A model generated the notes under the pieces. It saw nothing but the letters and a program-made list of their open reading frames with translations, was not told where the DNA came from and did no database searches. A stretch of 64,000 bases of DNA from Pseudomonas sp. ok272 (GTDB lineage: Bacteria > Pseudomonadota > Gammaproteobacteria > Pseudomonadales > Pseudomonadaceae), in the NCBI RefSeq assembly GCF_900109995.1, contig NZ_FOCB01000005.1, forward strand, positions 62,001-126,000. The letters are read 5' to 3'. A program made the translations under genes and the position numbers. Position 1 is the first letter of the stretch. Each line of letters starts with the position of its first letter. Below are positions 28,713-37,880 of this stretch, piece by piece.

Positions 28713-29687
28713 ATGTCCCACCCGTTTGAAACACTTACCCCCGATCTGGTGCTCGATGCTGTCGAAAGCATCGGCTTTCTCAGCGATTGCCGTGTCCTGG
28801 CGCTCAACAGCTACGAAAACCGCGTCTACCAAGTGGGCATCGAAGACGGCGAACCGCTGATCGCCAAGTTCTATCGCCCGCAGCGCTGGACCAACGAAGC
28901 GATCCTCGAAGAGCACCGTTTCACCTTCGAACTGGCCGACTGTGACGTGCCGGTCGTGGCGCCGATGATCCACAACGGCGAAAGCCTGTTCGAACACGCC
29001 GGCTTTCGTTTCACCCTGTTCCCCCGCCGTGGCGGCCGGGCGCCGGAGCCGGGCAACCTCGATCAACTCTATCGCCTGGGCCAACTGCTCGGCCGCTTGC
29101 ATGCCGTGGGCGCCACCCGCCCCTTCGAGCACCGCGAAGCGTTGGGCGTGAAGAACTTCGGCCATGACTCGCTGACGACGCTGCTCGAAGGCAATTTCAT
29201 CCCGCGCAGCCTGTTGCCGGCCTACGAGTCAGTGGCACGCGACCTGCTCAAGCGTGTGGAAGAGGTCTACAAGGCCACGCCCCACCAGAACATCCGCATG
29301 CACGGTGATTGCCACCCCGGCAACATGATGTGCCGCGACGAAATGTTCCACATCGTCGACCTCGACGACTGTCGCATGGGGCCTGCCGTGCAGGACCTGT
29401 GGATGATGCTGGCCGGTGATCGCCAGGAATGCCTGGGCCAGTTGTCGGAACTGATGGACGGTTACCAGGAGTTCCACGACTTCGACCCGCGCGAACTGGC
29501 GCTGATCGAACCGCTGCGCGCCTTGCGCCTGATGCACTACAGCGCCTGGCTGGCCCGACGCTGGGACGACCCGGCGTTCCCCCACAGCTTTCCGTGGTTC
29601 GGCACCGAGCGTTACTGGGGCGACCAGGTGCTGGCCCTGCGCGAGCAATTGTCGGCGCTGAATGAAGAGCCGCTGAAGCTGTTTTGA
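28713..29687 (+). CDS. srkA: Stress response serine/threonine kinase SrkA (YihE family)
   Basis: 324 residues with the aminoglycoside-phosphotransferase-like kinase fold. The catalytic loop is MHGDCHPGNMM and the metal-binding aspartate follows in HIVDLDDCRMGP. The nucleotide-contact strand is near ALNSYENRVYQVG. In E. coli SrkA counters MazEF and envelope-stress death; Pseudomonas function is inferred from the family. AGGAG lies five bases before the ATG. It stands alone between two REP regions. Confidence 0.9.
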   Translation: MSHPFETLTPDLVLDAVESIGFLSDCRVLALNSYENRVYQVGIEDGEPLIAKFYRPQRWTNEAILEEHRFTFELADCDVPVVAPMIHNGESLFEHAGFRFTLFPRRGGRAPEPGNLDQLYRLGQLLGRLHAVGATRPFEHREALGVKNFGHDSLTTLLEGNFIPRSLLPAYESVARDLLKRVEEVYKATPHQNIRMHGDCHPGNMMCRDEMFHIVDLDDCRMGPAVQDLWMMLAGDRQECLGQLSELMDGYQEFHDFDPRELALIEPLRALRLMHYSAWLARRWDDPAFPHSFPWFGTERYWGDQVLALREQLSALNEEPLKLF

Positions 29688-29711
29688 CTCAGCCCGCACC
29701 CCACCATTCCC

Positions 29712-29801
29712 TGTGGAAGCGAGCCTGCTCGCGATGAGGCCGTCTCAGTCAACATCTATGCTGACTGAGATGTCGCCTTCGCGAGCAGGCTCGCTCCCAC
29801 A
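29712..29801. repeat. REP doublet after srkA
   Basis: Inverted arms at 29712-29733 (one base altered, GTGGAAGCG) and 29779-29801, spacer 45 bases. Confidence 0.9.
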
Positions 29802-29872
29802 AGGTTTGCGAACACACTTGGACAAATCTCCTTACAATCGCCCTTTGTTAGCTGCCTAAGCAAGGACTCTGC

Positions 29873-30760
29873 ATGCAAGCCGCCAACCCCCGTCGCGGGT
29901 ACATTCTGGGCCTGAGTGCCTACATCATCTGGGGATTGTTCCCGCTCTACTTCAAAGCCATTGCCAGCGTCCCCGCCGTGGAAATCATCATCCATCGGGT
30001 ACTCTGGTCCGCGCTGTTCGGCGCGTTGCTGCTGATGGTCTGGAAGCACCCCGGCTGGTGGCGCGAACTGCGTGAGAACCCGCAACGCCTGGCCGTCCTC
30101 GCTCTGAGCGGCACGTTGATCGCCGCCAACTGGTTGACCTACGTCTGGTCGGTGAACAACGGGCGCATGCTCGAAGCCAGCCTGGGCTACTACATCAACC
30201 CGCTGGTGAATGTGCTGCTGGGCATGTTGATTCTCGGCGAACGCCTGCGCCGCTTGCAGTGGGTGGCGGTTGGCCTGGCGACCGTGGGTGTCGCGCAACA
30301 GGTGTGGCAAGTCGGCAGCCTGCCGTGGGTGTCGCTGGTGCTGGCGCTGACGTTCGGCTTCTACGGCCTGATCCGCAAACAGGCGCCGGTCAAGGCCCTG
30401 CCAGGGCTGGTGGTGGAAACCTGGATGCTGGTCCCGATCGCCGTCGCCTGGTTGCTCTTCAACCCGACTGCCAGCACTGCCCAGGCCGAATTCTGGACCA
30501 CTTCCCAAGCCTGGTGGCTGGTGGCCGCCGGGCCGATTACGCTGGTGCCGCTGGTGTGTTTCAACGCCGCTGCCCGGCACTTGCCCTACACCACCCTGGG
30601 CTTCCTGCAATACCTGGCACCGACCCTGGTGCTGCTGCAAGCGGTGCTGTTGTTCGGTGAACACCTGTCGTCCAGCACCCTGGTGGCCTTCATGTTTATC
30701 TGGGCCGGCCTCGCGGTCTACAGCATCGATGCCTGGATGAGTTTGCGTCGCCGTCGCTGA
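29873..30760 (+). CDS. rarD: RarD/EamA-family transporter
   Basis: 295 residues with about ten hydrophobic helices in two EamA repeats. The RarD hallmarks are present: GYILGLSAYIIWGLFPLYFK, NNGRMLEASLGYYINPLVN and LPYTTLGFLQYLAPTLVLL. Inner membrane drug/metabolite transporter; the substrate is unknown, although RarD was linked to chloramphenicol resistance. AAGGA lies six bases before the ATG. A perfect 11-bp inverted repeat follows the gene (30778-30810). Confidence 0.9.
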   Translation: MQAANPRRGYILGLSAYIIWGLFPLYFKAIASVPAVEIIIHRVLWSALFGALLLMVWKHPGWWRELRENPQRLAVLALSGTLIAANWLTYVWSVNNGRMLEASLGYYINPLVNVLLGMLILGERLRRLQWVAVGLATVGVAQQVWQVGSLPWVSLVLALTFGFYGLIRKQAPVKALPGLVVETWMLVPIAVAWLLFNPTASTAQAEFWTTSQAWWLVAAGPITLVPLVCFNAAARHLPYTTLGFLQYLAPTLVLLQAVLLFGEHLSSSTLVAFMFIWAGLAVYSIDAWMSLRRRR

Positions 30761-30777
30761 TCAAAAAACGCACAACT

Positions 30778-30810
30778 GCGTGCAGGCCCTGCCCCCCGTG
30801 GCCTGCACGC
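30778..30810. terminator. Inverted repeat between rarD and gcvR
   Basis: GCGTGCAGGCC and GGCCTGCACGC pair perfectly over an 11-base loop. On the minus strand a T-run (complement of 30763-30768) follows ten bases later, so it may end gcvR transcripts. No T-run follows on the plus strand. Confidence 0.55.
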
Positions 30811-30823
30811 ATCCTTCCCAAGG

Positions 30824-30944
30824 TTATCCACAGCCTGGTCCCCACCGTTTGTGCACAACCCCTTGAAACTGCTGGTTTTTTGATCAAGCGCTGAAGCGCT
30901 ATGCGCCCCGTGGCCTGGCGCACTGTCTCTACAGGTTATCCACA
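30824..30944. other. Cluster of DnaA-box sequences
   Basis: Two exact DnaA boxes TTATCCACA (30824-30832 and 30936-30944, same strand) flank the palindrome TTGTGCACAA (30849-30858), which is a one-mismatch box on either strand. They sit in a 198-base intergenic gap. It may titrate or regulate DnaA, or the boxes may control gcvR or rarD. It is not an origin: no dnaA, dnaN or AT-rich unwinding element is nearby. Confidence 0.55.
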
Positions 30945-30958
30945 GGCAGGTGCACGCT

Positions 30959-31501
30959 TTACTGGGATAACCCGTCAACGCCCGGCGGGTCGCTGCGCAG
31001 CACCAACTCCACCATCAAATCATCGGCCAGGGTTTCCAGGCGCGCCTGCAAGTCATCCAGGGACAAGGTCAGCGGCACCGCGAGAATCGCTTCGGCGTGG
31101 AACAGCGACTCGCTGCTCATCGGTGCCAGGCGGACCTCGGTCACCAGGCGCTCCAGGTTGACCCCTTGTTCGCTGAGCAGGCGGGTGATGTCGCGCACGA
31201 TCCCCGGACGGTCGTTTCCCACCAACTCCATGGCAATCGGCTTCCACGTGCAGGCTTGCTCGATGCCACTTTCGGCGATCAACACGCGAATCCCTTGTGC
31301 GGACAATGCCTGCAGCGCCGCCACCAGTTCGTCATAAGCCTCGGCGGGCACGCCGACGCGCAGGATCCCGGCGAACTGCCCGGCCATGCGCGACATGCGG
31401 CTCTCCAGCCAGTTGCCGCCATGCTCGGCAATGCATTGGGCGATGCGCTCGACCTGCCCTGGCTTGTCAGGGGCAAAGACAGTGAGTACGAGATGGTCCA
31501 T
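30959..31501 (-). CDS. gcvR: Glycine cleavage system transcriptional repressor-like ACT protein
   Basis: 180 residues made of two ACT domains (about 1-80, MDHLVLTVFAPDKPGQVERI; and 93-170, AMELVGNDRPGIVRDITRLL). There is no DNA-binding domain. E. coli GcvR binds GcvA to block gcv expression when glycine is low; here the partner is unknown. The start is ATG 31501, preceded by GAGGG; the frame continues upstream through a REP element, which is not coding. Often annotated simply as an ACT protein. Confidence 0.85.
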   Translation of the reverse strand: MDHLVLTVFAPDKPGQVERIAQCIAEHGGNWLESRMSRMAGQFAGILRVGVPAEAYDELVAALQALSAQGIRVLIAESGIEQACTWKPIAMELVGNDRPGIVRDITRLLSEQGVNLERLVTEVRLAPMSSESLFHAEAILAVPLTLSLDDLQARLETLADDLMVELVLRSDPPGVDGLSQ

Positions 31502-32057
31502 GGCGCAGCCCTCTTTGTGATGAGAGAAGCAAGTATAGGCAAGGGGTGGAGGGTCACCGGCTGGCGTTGGTTTCGATGTTGACAGAACCATCGTTTTCGC
31601 GAGCAGGCTCGCTCCCACAGGGACAGCGGATCGTCTGTGGGAGCGAGCCTGCTCGCGAATGGCAGCACCACCGCTCGAGCAAAACCACAAATTGTGTACA
31701 AGCTCCAAGATTTATATGGAACAACCCATTGGTTTTTTGAGAACATCCAGGCCCGCAATATGACCGCAATGCGTCATGAGGTCGCAGAGCGACGCAATTA
31801 GTCTGATGTTCACAACCGCAACTCATCATGTAGTATGCCGCCGCGCGCACTACATAAATGTGAATCGATGTCTGCCCAGGCGCCATCGCAACCTCTCAAA
31901 GCCCCGTCAGCAAGGCTCTTGTCCGTTGATTGGAACAACCCAGGCGCCCGTGATGGCATGTACTGGCCGAGAGGTTTGTGGTTTAAATGGCCAGAGGTTT
32001 CATTGTCATAAATACAAGAGCTGAAAAGCGATTTAGCTGAGCAGAGTGAGGCAAGCA
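31502..32057. other. Intergenic region between gcvR and glcB
   Basis: 556 bases. It holds the REP pair at 31597-31658 and a 7-bp inverted repeat ATGTAGT/ACTACAT (31828-31834 and 31849-31855), a candidate operator about 200 bases before glcB. No supported gene: short open frames here lack ribosome sites and family likeness. Confidence 0.5.
31597..31658. repeat. REP doublet upstream of gcvR
   Basis: Two REP units in the reverse arrangement (complement-type first at 31597-31619, direct type at 31636-31658), only 16 bases apart. Confidence 0.9.
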
Positions 32058-34235
32058 ATGACTGAACACGTTCAAGTCGGTGGCCTGCAGGTCGCCAAAG
32101 TCCTGTTCGACTTCGTGAACAACGAAGCCATTCCCGGTACCGGCCTCACCGCCGATAAGTTCTGGGCCGGTGCCGACAAGGTCATTCACGACCTGGCTCC
32201 GAAGAACCAAGCCCTACTCGCCAAACGCGATGACTTCCAGGCCCGTATCGACGCCTGGCACCAATCGCGTCAAGGTTCGGCGCATGACGCCGTGGCCTAC
32301 AAAGCCTTCCTGCAAGACATCGGTTATCTGCTGCCAGAAGCGGCCGATTTCCAGGCGACGACGCAAAACGTCGACGACGAAATCGCCCGCATGGCCGGTC
32401 CCCAGTTGGTGGTGCCGGTGATGAATGCCCGCTTCGCCCTCAACGCTTCGAACGCCCGCTGGGGTTCGCTGTACGACGCGCTCTATGGCACGGATGCCAT
32501 CAGCGAAGCCGATGGCGCGGAAAAAGGCAAAGGCTACAACAAGGTGCGCGGCGACAAGGTCATCGCCTTCGCCCGCGCCTTCCTCGACGAAGCCGCGCCA
32601 CTGGCCGCGGGCTCCCACGTCGACGCCACCAGCTACAAAATCGTCGGCGGCAAGCTGGTCGTCGCGCTCAAGGGCGGCAGCAACAGTGGCCTGCGCAACG
32701 ATGCGCAACTGATCGGCTTCAACGGTGATGCCACAGCCCCCACCGCGGTGCTGCTCAAGCACAACGGCCTGCACTTCGAGATCCAGGTCGACGCCAGCAC
32801 CCCAGTCGGCCAGACCGACGCGGCCGGTGTCAAAGACGTGTTGATGGAAGCCGCGCTGACCACCATCATGGACTGCGAAGACTCGGTTGCCGCCGTCGAT
32901 GCCGACGACAAAGTGGTGATCTACCGCAACTGGCTGGGCCTGATGAAGGGCGACCTGAGCGAAGAAGTGTCCAAGGGCGGCAAAAGCTTCACCCGCACCA
33001 TGAACGCCGACCGCACCTACACCGCCCCCGACGGCAGTGACGTGAGCCTGCACGGTCGCTCGCTGTTGTTCGTGCGCAACGTGGGCCACTTGATGACCAT
33101 CGACGCGATCCTCGACAAGGACGGCAACGAAGTCCCCGAAGGCATCCTCGACGGCCTGATCACCAACCTGGCGGCGATCCACAGCCTCAACGGCAACACC
33201 ACCCGCAAGAACAGCCGCACCGGCTCGGTCTACATCGTCAAGCCGAAGATGCACGGCCCCGAAGAAGCCGCGTTCACCAACGAGCTGTTCGGGCGCATCG
33301 AAGAGGTCCTTGAGTTGCCGCGCAACACCCTCAAGGTCGGCATCATGGACGAGGAGCGCCGCACCACAGTCAACCTCAAGGCCTGCATCAAGGCCGCGAG
33401 CGAGCGCGTGGTGTTCATCAACACCGGCTTCCTCGACCGGACCGGCGATGAAATCCACACCTCGATGGAAGCCGGCGCCATGGTGCGCAAGGCTGACATG
33501 AAGGCCGAGAAGTGGATCGGCGCCTACGAGAACTGGAACGTCGATATTGGCCTGTGCACTGGCCTGCAAGGACGTGCCCAGATCGGCAAGGGCATGTGGG
33601 CCATGCCTGACTTGATGGCCGCCATGCTGGAGCAGAAAATCGCCCACCCGCTGGCCGGTGCCAACACCGCCTGGGTGCCGTCGCCGACCGCCGCCGCCCT
33701 GCACGCGCTGCATTACCACAAGGTCGACGTGTTCGCCCGCCAGGCCGAATTGGCCAAGCGCCCTCGCGCTTCGGTGGACGACATCCTGACCATTCCACTG
33801 GCGGTCAACCCGCAGTGGAGCGCCGAGCAGATCAAGAACGAACTGGACAACAACGCCCAGGGCATTCTGGGCTACGTGGTGCGCTGGATCGACCAGGGCG
33901 TGGGTTGCTCGAAAGTGCCGGACATCAACGACATCGGCCTGATGGAAGACCGTGCGACGCTGCGTATCTCCAGCCAGCACATCGCCAACTGGCTGCGCCA
34001 CGGTATCGTCACCGAGGCGCAAGTGATGGAAAGCCTCAAGCGCATGGCGCCGGTGGTCGACCGCCAGAACGCCAACGACCCGCTGTACCGTCCGTTGGCT
34101 CCCCACTTCGACAGCAACATCGCCTTCCAGGCGGCGGTCGAGTTGGTGGTCGAAGGCACGAAGCAGCCGAACGGCTACACCGAGCCGGTCCTGCACCGTC
34201 GTCGTCGCGAGTTCAAGGCCGCCAACGGCCTGTAA
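32058..34235 (+). CDS. glcB: Malate synthase G
   Basis: 725 residues, the usual length of the single-chain malate synthase G. It condenses glyoxylate with acetyl-CoA to malate, the second glyoxylate-shunt reaction, in the cytoplasm. Signature stretches are [35 protein letters not shown] and [18 protein letters not shown] start at ATG 32058 ([20 protein letters not shown]) with GAGG six to seven bases upstream, not at the in-frame GTG 32046. A strong terminator follows. Confidence 0.97.
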   Translation: MTEHVQVGGLQVAKVLFDFVNNEAIPGTGLTADKFWAGADKVIHDLAPKNQALLAKRDDFQARIDAWHQSRQGSAHDAVAYKAFLQDIGYLLPEAADFQATTQNVDDEIARMAGPQLVVPVMNARFALNASNARWGSLYDALYGTDAISEADGAEKGKGYNKVRGDKVIAFARAFLDEAAPLAAGSHVDATSYKIVGGKLVVALKGGSNSGLRNDAQLIGFNGDATAPTAVLLKHNGLHFEIQVDASTPVGQTDAAGVKDVLMEAALTTIMDCEDSVAAVDADDKVVIYRNWLGLMKGDLSEEVSKGGKSFTRTMNADRTYTAPDGSDVSLHGRSLLFVRNVGHLMTIDAILDKDGNEVPEGILDGLITNLAAIHSLNGNTTRKNSRTGSVYIVKPKMHGPEEAAFTNELFGRIEEVLELPRNTLKVGIMDEERRTTVNLKACIKAASERVVFINTGFLDRTGDEIHTSMEAGAMVRKADMKAEKWIGAYENWNVDIGLCTGLQGRAQIGKGMWAMPDLMAAMLEQKIAHPLAGANTAWVPSPTAAALHALHYHKVDVFARQAELAKRPRASVDDILTIPLAVNPQWSAEQIKNELDNNAQGILGYVVRWIDQGVGCSKVPDINDIGLMEDRATLRISSQHIANWLRHGIVTEAQVMESLKRMAPVVDRQNANDPLYRPLAPHFDSNIAFQAAVELVVEGTKQPNGYTEPVLHRRRREFKAANGL

Positions 34236-34255
34236 CCGAGCGCTGGCGCCGGACA

Positions 34256-34289
34256 TGAAAAAGCCCTGATCGAAAGATCAGGGCTTTTT
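34256..34289. terminator. Bidirectional terminator after glcB
   Basis: AAAAAGCCCTGATC, loop GAAA, GATCAGGGCTTTTT: 14 perfectly paired bases with T-runs on both strands. It serves glcB and the converging response regulator gene. Confidence 0.95.
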
Positions 34290-34314
34290 CGTTTCAAGGC
34301 CCGGCGAGTGCGAT

Positions 34315-34761
34315 TCAGTCGTCCATGCCCAACTCATGCTTGACCAGCGCCAGTAACTTCTGGGTATCGATGGGCTTGAGCAGGAAGTCCACCACGCTCA
34401 AGTGCATGGCCTCAATCGCGTCCTTCACCCCGGCATCACCGGTAACAATGATGATCGGCAGCGCCGCCCAGACCGATTCGCGCACCTGGCGAACCAGCTC
34501 CAGCCCATCGACATGGCCCATGCGCAGATCGGTGATCACCAAGCCGATCGAGGGTTTGCTCGCCAACAGCTTGAGTGCACTTTCGCCACTGGCCGCCGTC
34601 ATACAACGCACACCCCCCAGCGCCAGCACCTCTGACAGCAACTCCCGGGCATCCTTGTCATCATCGACGATCAGCACCCGCTGAGGTGGTAGATCTGGTG
34701 CCTGCATGATGGTGCTCAATGCTTCACGTTCGGCATCGCTCAAAATATCGTGGTCGGACAT
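34315..34761 (-). CDS. Receiver-only response regulator
   Basis: 148 residues with one CheY-like receiver domain (about 27-145) and a short N-terminal tail. Phospho-acceptor D78 is in LVITDLRMGHVDGLEL, the acidic pair is in VLIVDDDKDARELL and the switch lysine is in FLLKPIDTQKLL. There is no output domain, so it acts through another protein or relays phosphate. No histidine kinase lies nearby. It is divergent from the cNMP/CBS/DUF294 gene. Confidence 0.92.
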   Translation of the reverse strand: MSDHDILSDAEREALSTIMQAPDLPPQRVLIVDDDKDARELLSEVLALGGVRCMTAASGESALKLLASKPSIGLVITDLRMGHVDGLELVRQVRESVWAALPIIIVTGDAGVKDAIEAMHLSVVDFLLKPIDTQKLLALVKHELGMDD

Positions 34762-34838
34762 AGGTCTCTCTACAGGTCAGATCAATTCCCTACCTACGTC
34801 AGACATCACTAGGCAGCGCGTAAATGTGCACTTCGTCG

Positions 34839-34865
34839 GATAGTTTTCCAAGGGGGCGAACTATC
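34839..34865. promoter_or_regulatory. Inverted repeat in the response regulator/CBS divergent region
   Basis: GATAGTT and AACTATC, seven perfect bases on each arm separated by 13, in the 252-base gap between the two divergent genes. A candidate operator shared by both. Confidence 0.35.
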
Positions 34866-35013
34866 GGCGTTATGGACGCGTCGCGTAGGGCATCTCCTAA
34901 ATTTGATTGCAGCGCTACTCACTAGACTTACGTCCAATGGGCACCCCGCGCGTGGGGGCCGACCATGGTCAACACTCCTACAACAACAAAATGAAAAGTC
35001 TGCGGTCATGGTT

Positions 35014-36948
35014 ATGAGTAAAACGGATGCCTTCACCCAGGCAGGAAAAACCGCGGTGTTGCAGAACATCCAGGGCACCTTGCAGTTCCTGCAACGGTTC
35101 CCGCCGTTCAACCAGATGGAACACGCTCACCTGGCGTACCTCGTCGAGCAATGCCAACTGCGCTTCTACGGCCCGGGCGACAGCATCATCAAGCCCGCTG
35201 ACGGTCCGGTCGAACACTTCTACATCGTCAAGCAGGGCCGGGTGGTGGGCGAACGCCCGCACACGGCCAAGGGCGGCACCGAAACCACCTTCGAAATCAC
35301 CACCGGCGAGTGCTTTCCCCTCGCCGCGCTGCTGGGCGAGCGGGCGACCCGCACCGAGCACAAGGCCGGGGAAGACACCTTTTGCCTGCAACTGCACAAG
35401 CTGGCTTTCATCAAGCTGTTCGCGCTGTCCAGCACCTTCCGCGACTTTGCCCTGCGCGGCGTCAGCAGCCTGCTGGATCAGGTCAACCAGCAGGTCCAGC
35501 AAAAAGCCGTGGAAACCCTCGGCACCCAGTACTCGCTCAACACCCGCCTGGGCGAACTGGCCATGCGTCACCCGGTGATGTGCCCTCCCGCCACCGCGCT
35601 GCGCGAGGCCGTGAGCCTGATGCACGAGCAACAGGTCGGCAGCATTGTGGTGGTCGATGAGCAGCAGGCGCCGCTGGGGATCTTCACCCTGCGTGACTTG
35701 CGCCAGGTGGTGGCCAACGGCAACAGCGACTTCACCCAGCGCATCGAACAGCACATGACCCCGGCGCCGTTTGCCCTGACGCCGGACCACAGCGCCTTCG
35801 ATGCCGCCATTGCCATGACCGAACGGCACATCGCCCACGTCTGCCTGGTCAAGGACCGACGCCTGTGCGGCGTGGTGTCCGAACGCGATCTGTTCTCCCT
35901 GCAGCGGGTCGACCTGGTGCACCTGGCACGCACCATCCGCAGCGCGCCACGCCTGGACAACCTGGTGGCGCTGCGCGGGGAGATCGGCCAACTGGTCGAA
36001 CGCATGCTCGCCCACGGTGCGTCCTCGACCCAGATCACCCACATCATCACCCTGCTCAACGACCACACCGTGTGCCGGGTGATCGAGCTGACGCTGGCCG
36101 ACAAGGGCGACCCCGGCATCCCGTTCAGTTGGCTGTGTTTCGGCAGCGAAGGCCGCCGCGAACAAACCCTGCACACCGACCAGGACAACGGCATCCTCTT
36201 CGATGCCCGCGACGCCGCGCATGCCGCCGAGATTCGCGGCCAGCTACTGCCCATCGCCCAGCAGATCAACCAGAGCCTGGCGCTGTGCGGCTTTACCCTG
36301 TGCAAGGGCAACATCATGGCCGGCAACCCCGAGCTGTGTTTGTCGCGGGCCGAATGGGCACGCCGCTTTGCCGCGTTCATTCGCGAAGCCACTCCGCAGA
36401 ACCTGCTGGGCTCGAGCATCTACTTCGACCTGCGCGTGGTGTGGGGCGATGAAACAAGCGCTGAGCAACTGCGCCGAGGAATCCTCGAGCAAGTGGCCGA
36501 CAACCGGCTGTTCCAGCGCATGCTGGCCGAGAACGCGTTGCGCCAGCGTCCACCCGTGGGGCGCTTCCGCGACTTCGTGCTGGCCAGGAAGAACGGCGAA
36601 AAGGCCACCCTCGACCTCAAGGTCCAGGGCCTCACCCCGTTTGTCGACGGCGCGCGTTTGCTCGCGCTGGCCAACGGCATCGACAGCAACAACACCCTGG
36701 AACGCTTCCGTCAACTGGTGGCCAAACAGGTCATCGACCCGCTGGATGGTGCCGCCTATGAAGAGGCCTACCACTTCATCCAGCAAACTCGCATGCAGCA
36801 ACATCAACGGCAAACCCGCGAGAACCTGCCCTATTCCAACCGGGTCGACCCCGACAGCCTGAACCACCTGGACCGGCGCATCCTGCGGGAATCGTTGCGC
36901 CAGGCCCAGCGCCTGCAAAGCAGCCTGAGCCTGCGGTATCAGCTATGA
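35014..36948 (+). CDS. cNMP-binding/CBS/DUF294 nucleotidyltransferase-like protein
   Basis: 644 residues. In order: a cyclic-nucleotide-binding-like beta roll (about 20-140), two CBS repeats (about 165-285; LGELAMRHPVMCPPATALRE and IEQHMTPAPFALTPDHSAF), a DUF294 nucleotidyltransferase-like domain (about 300-460; CFGSEGRREQTLHTDQDNG, resembling GlnD/GlnE active sites) and its C-terminal partner domain. Such proteins are suspected to sense adenine nucleotides and control acetate use. In P. aeruginosa a similar gene neighbours actP and a DnaQ-like nuclease gene. The start is uncertain: ATG 35014 or 35008, neither with a strong ribosome site. It overlaps the exonuclease gene by ATGA. Confidence 0.88.
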   Translation: MSKTDAFTQAGKTAVLQNIQGTLQFLQRFPPFNQMEHAHLAYLVEQCQLRFYGPGDSIIKPADGPVEHFYIVKQGRVVGERPHTAKGGTETTFEITTGECFPLAALLGERATRTEHKAGEDTFCLQLHKLAFIKLFALSSTFRDFALRGVSSLLDQVNQQVQQKAVETLGTQYSLNTRLGELAMRHPVMCPPATALREAVSLMHEQQVGSIVVVDEQQAPLGIFTLRDLRQVVANGNSDFTQRIEQHMTPAPFALTPDHSAFDAAIAMTERHIAHVCLVKDRRLCGVVSERDLFSLQRVDLVHLARTIRSAPRLDNLVALRGEIGQLVERMLAHGASSTQITHIITLLNDHTVCRVIELTLADKGDPGIPFSWLCFGSEGRREQTLHTDQDNGILFDARDAAHAAEIRGQLLPIAQQINQSLALCGFTLCKGNIMAGNPELCLSRAEWARRFAAFIREATPQNLLGSSIYFDLRVVWGDETSAEQLRRGILEQVADNRLFQRMLAENALRQRPPVGRFRDFVLARKNGEKATLDLKVQGLTPFVDGARLLALANGIDSNNTLERFRQLVAKQVIDPLDGAAYEEAYHFIQQTRMQQHQRQTRENLPYSNRVDPDSLNHLDRRILRESLRQAQRLQSSLSLRYQL

Positions 36949-37655
36949 CGTGGTTTGCCTGGCTGCGCCCGGCCGCCCGCCCGTCCCTGTCCAGCGAGCA
37001 GCAACAGCGCCTGGACCAACTGGGCGCCGCGCCAGCGCTGGGCGAATCCAGCCTGCGCGAGCAACGCTGGGTGGTCCTCGACCTGGAAACCACCGGGCTG
37101 AACCTCAATAAGGACCAGGTGCTGTCCATCGGCGCGGTGGTCATCGAAGACGGCGCCATCGACTTCAGCCAGCAGTTCGAACGCACCCTGCACCGCCGCG
37201 AACACACCTTGGCGCCTAGCGTGTTGCTCCACGGCCTGGGCCCCAGCGCCATTGCCGCTGGCACTGACCCGCGGGACGCCCTGCTCGACTTCATGGCCTT
37301 CGTCGGGGACAGCCCGATCCTCGCGTTCCACGCGCCGTTCGACCAACACATGCTGATGAAGGCCCTGAAAGACAGCCTGGGCTACCGCCTGCAGCATCCA
37401 TTCCTCGACGTGGCCGACATGGCGCCGCTGCTGTGCCCGCAGGCCAACATCCGCGAGGCCGGGCTGGATGACTGGATCGACTGCTTCAAGCTGCACATGG
37501 GCGAGCGCCACAACGCCAGCGCCGACGCCATGGCCACCGCCGAGCTGGCGTTGATCCTGTTCCATCGCGCCCGGGCGCAGCAGATCCACAGCCCACGGGA
37601 CCTGCAACAGCGGTTGAGCCAGTGGAAGCGGCGGCAGCAGGTGCATTCGTTCTAA
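36945..37655 (+). CDS. DnaQ-like 3-prime to 5-prime exonuclease
   Basis: 236 residues of the DEDDh family. Exo I is D46 and E48 in VVLDLETTGLNLNKD, Exo II is in ILAFHAPFDQHMLMKAL and Exo III is in GERHNASADAMATAELAL. There is no polymerase-binding C-terminus like that of DNA polymerase III epsilon, so it is probably a stand-alone nuclease. It is translationally coupled to the cNMP/CBS/DUF294 gene (four-base overlap); this pairing recurs in pseudomonads, which suggests a shared but unexplained function. Confidence 0.9.
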   Translation: MTWFAWLRPAARPSLSSEQQQRLDQLGAAPALGESSLREQRWVVLDLETTGLNLNKDQVLSIGAVVIEDGAIDFSQQFERTLHRREHTLAPSVLLHGLGPSAIAAGTDPRDALLDFMAFVGDSPILAFHAPFDQHMLMKALKDSLGYRLQHPFLDVADMAPLLCPQANIREAGLDDWIDCFKLHMGERHNASADAMATAELALILFHRARAQQIHSPRDLQQRLSQWKRRQQVHSF

Positions 37656-37670
37656 AACACCACAAAACAC

Positions 37671-37760
37671 TGTGGGAGCGGGCTTGCCCGCGAAAGCGTC
37701 GGCACCGCCAGCGCTGATATTGAAGGTGATGGCCACTTCGCGAGCAAGCCCGCTCCCACA
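37671..37760. repeat. REP doublet before fiuI
   Basis: Inverted arms at 37671-37693 (GGGCTTGCCCGCGA variant) and 37738-37760, spacer 44 bases. Confidence 0.9.
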
Positions 37761-37836
37761 GTGGTTGCTGGTGCTTGGAAGAAAGTCCCCACCCGACCAA
37801 CGCCAATTGCGCAGACTCCCGGCCTCTGACACAATC

Positions 37837-37856
37837 GCGAATAATTCTCGTTAGTT
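37837..37856 (+). promoter_or_regulatory. Putative Fur box before fiuI
   Basis: GCGAATAATTCTCGTTAGTT contains an imperfect match to the Fur consensus (on the other strand, GAGAATTATTC). It sits 25-44 bases before the sigma gene start, as expected for an iron-starvation sigma factor. Confidence 0.5.
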
Positions 37857-37880
37857 TAAACATCTGGTCGGTGAAACCCC

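Noticed and set aside
30961..30970. TGGGATAA considered as another DnaA box
   Set aside because: Its complement TTATCCCAG mismatches the consensus at three positions.
31776..32024. Short frames in the glcB leader
   Set aside because: No ribosome site, odd composition and no family likeness; the leader is better read as regulatory.
32214..34256. A 680-codon minus-strand frame opposite glcB
   Set aside because: Antisense shadow of malate synthase, with biased composition and no start signals.
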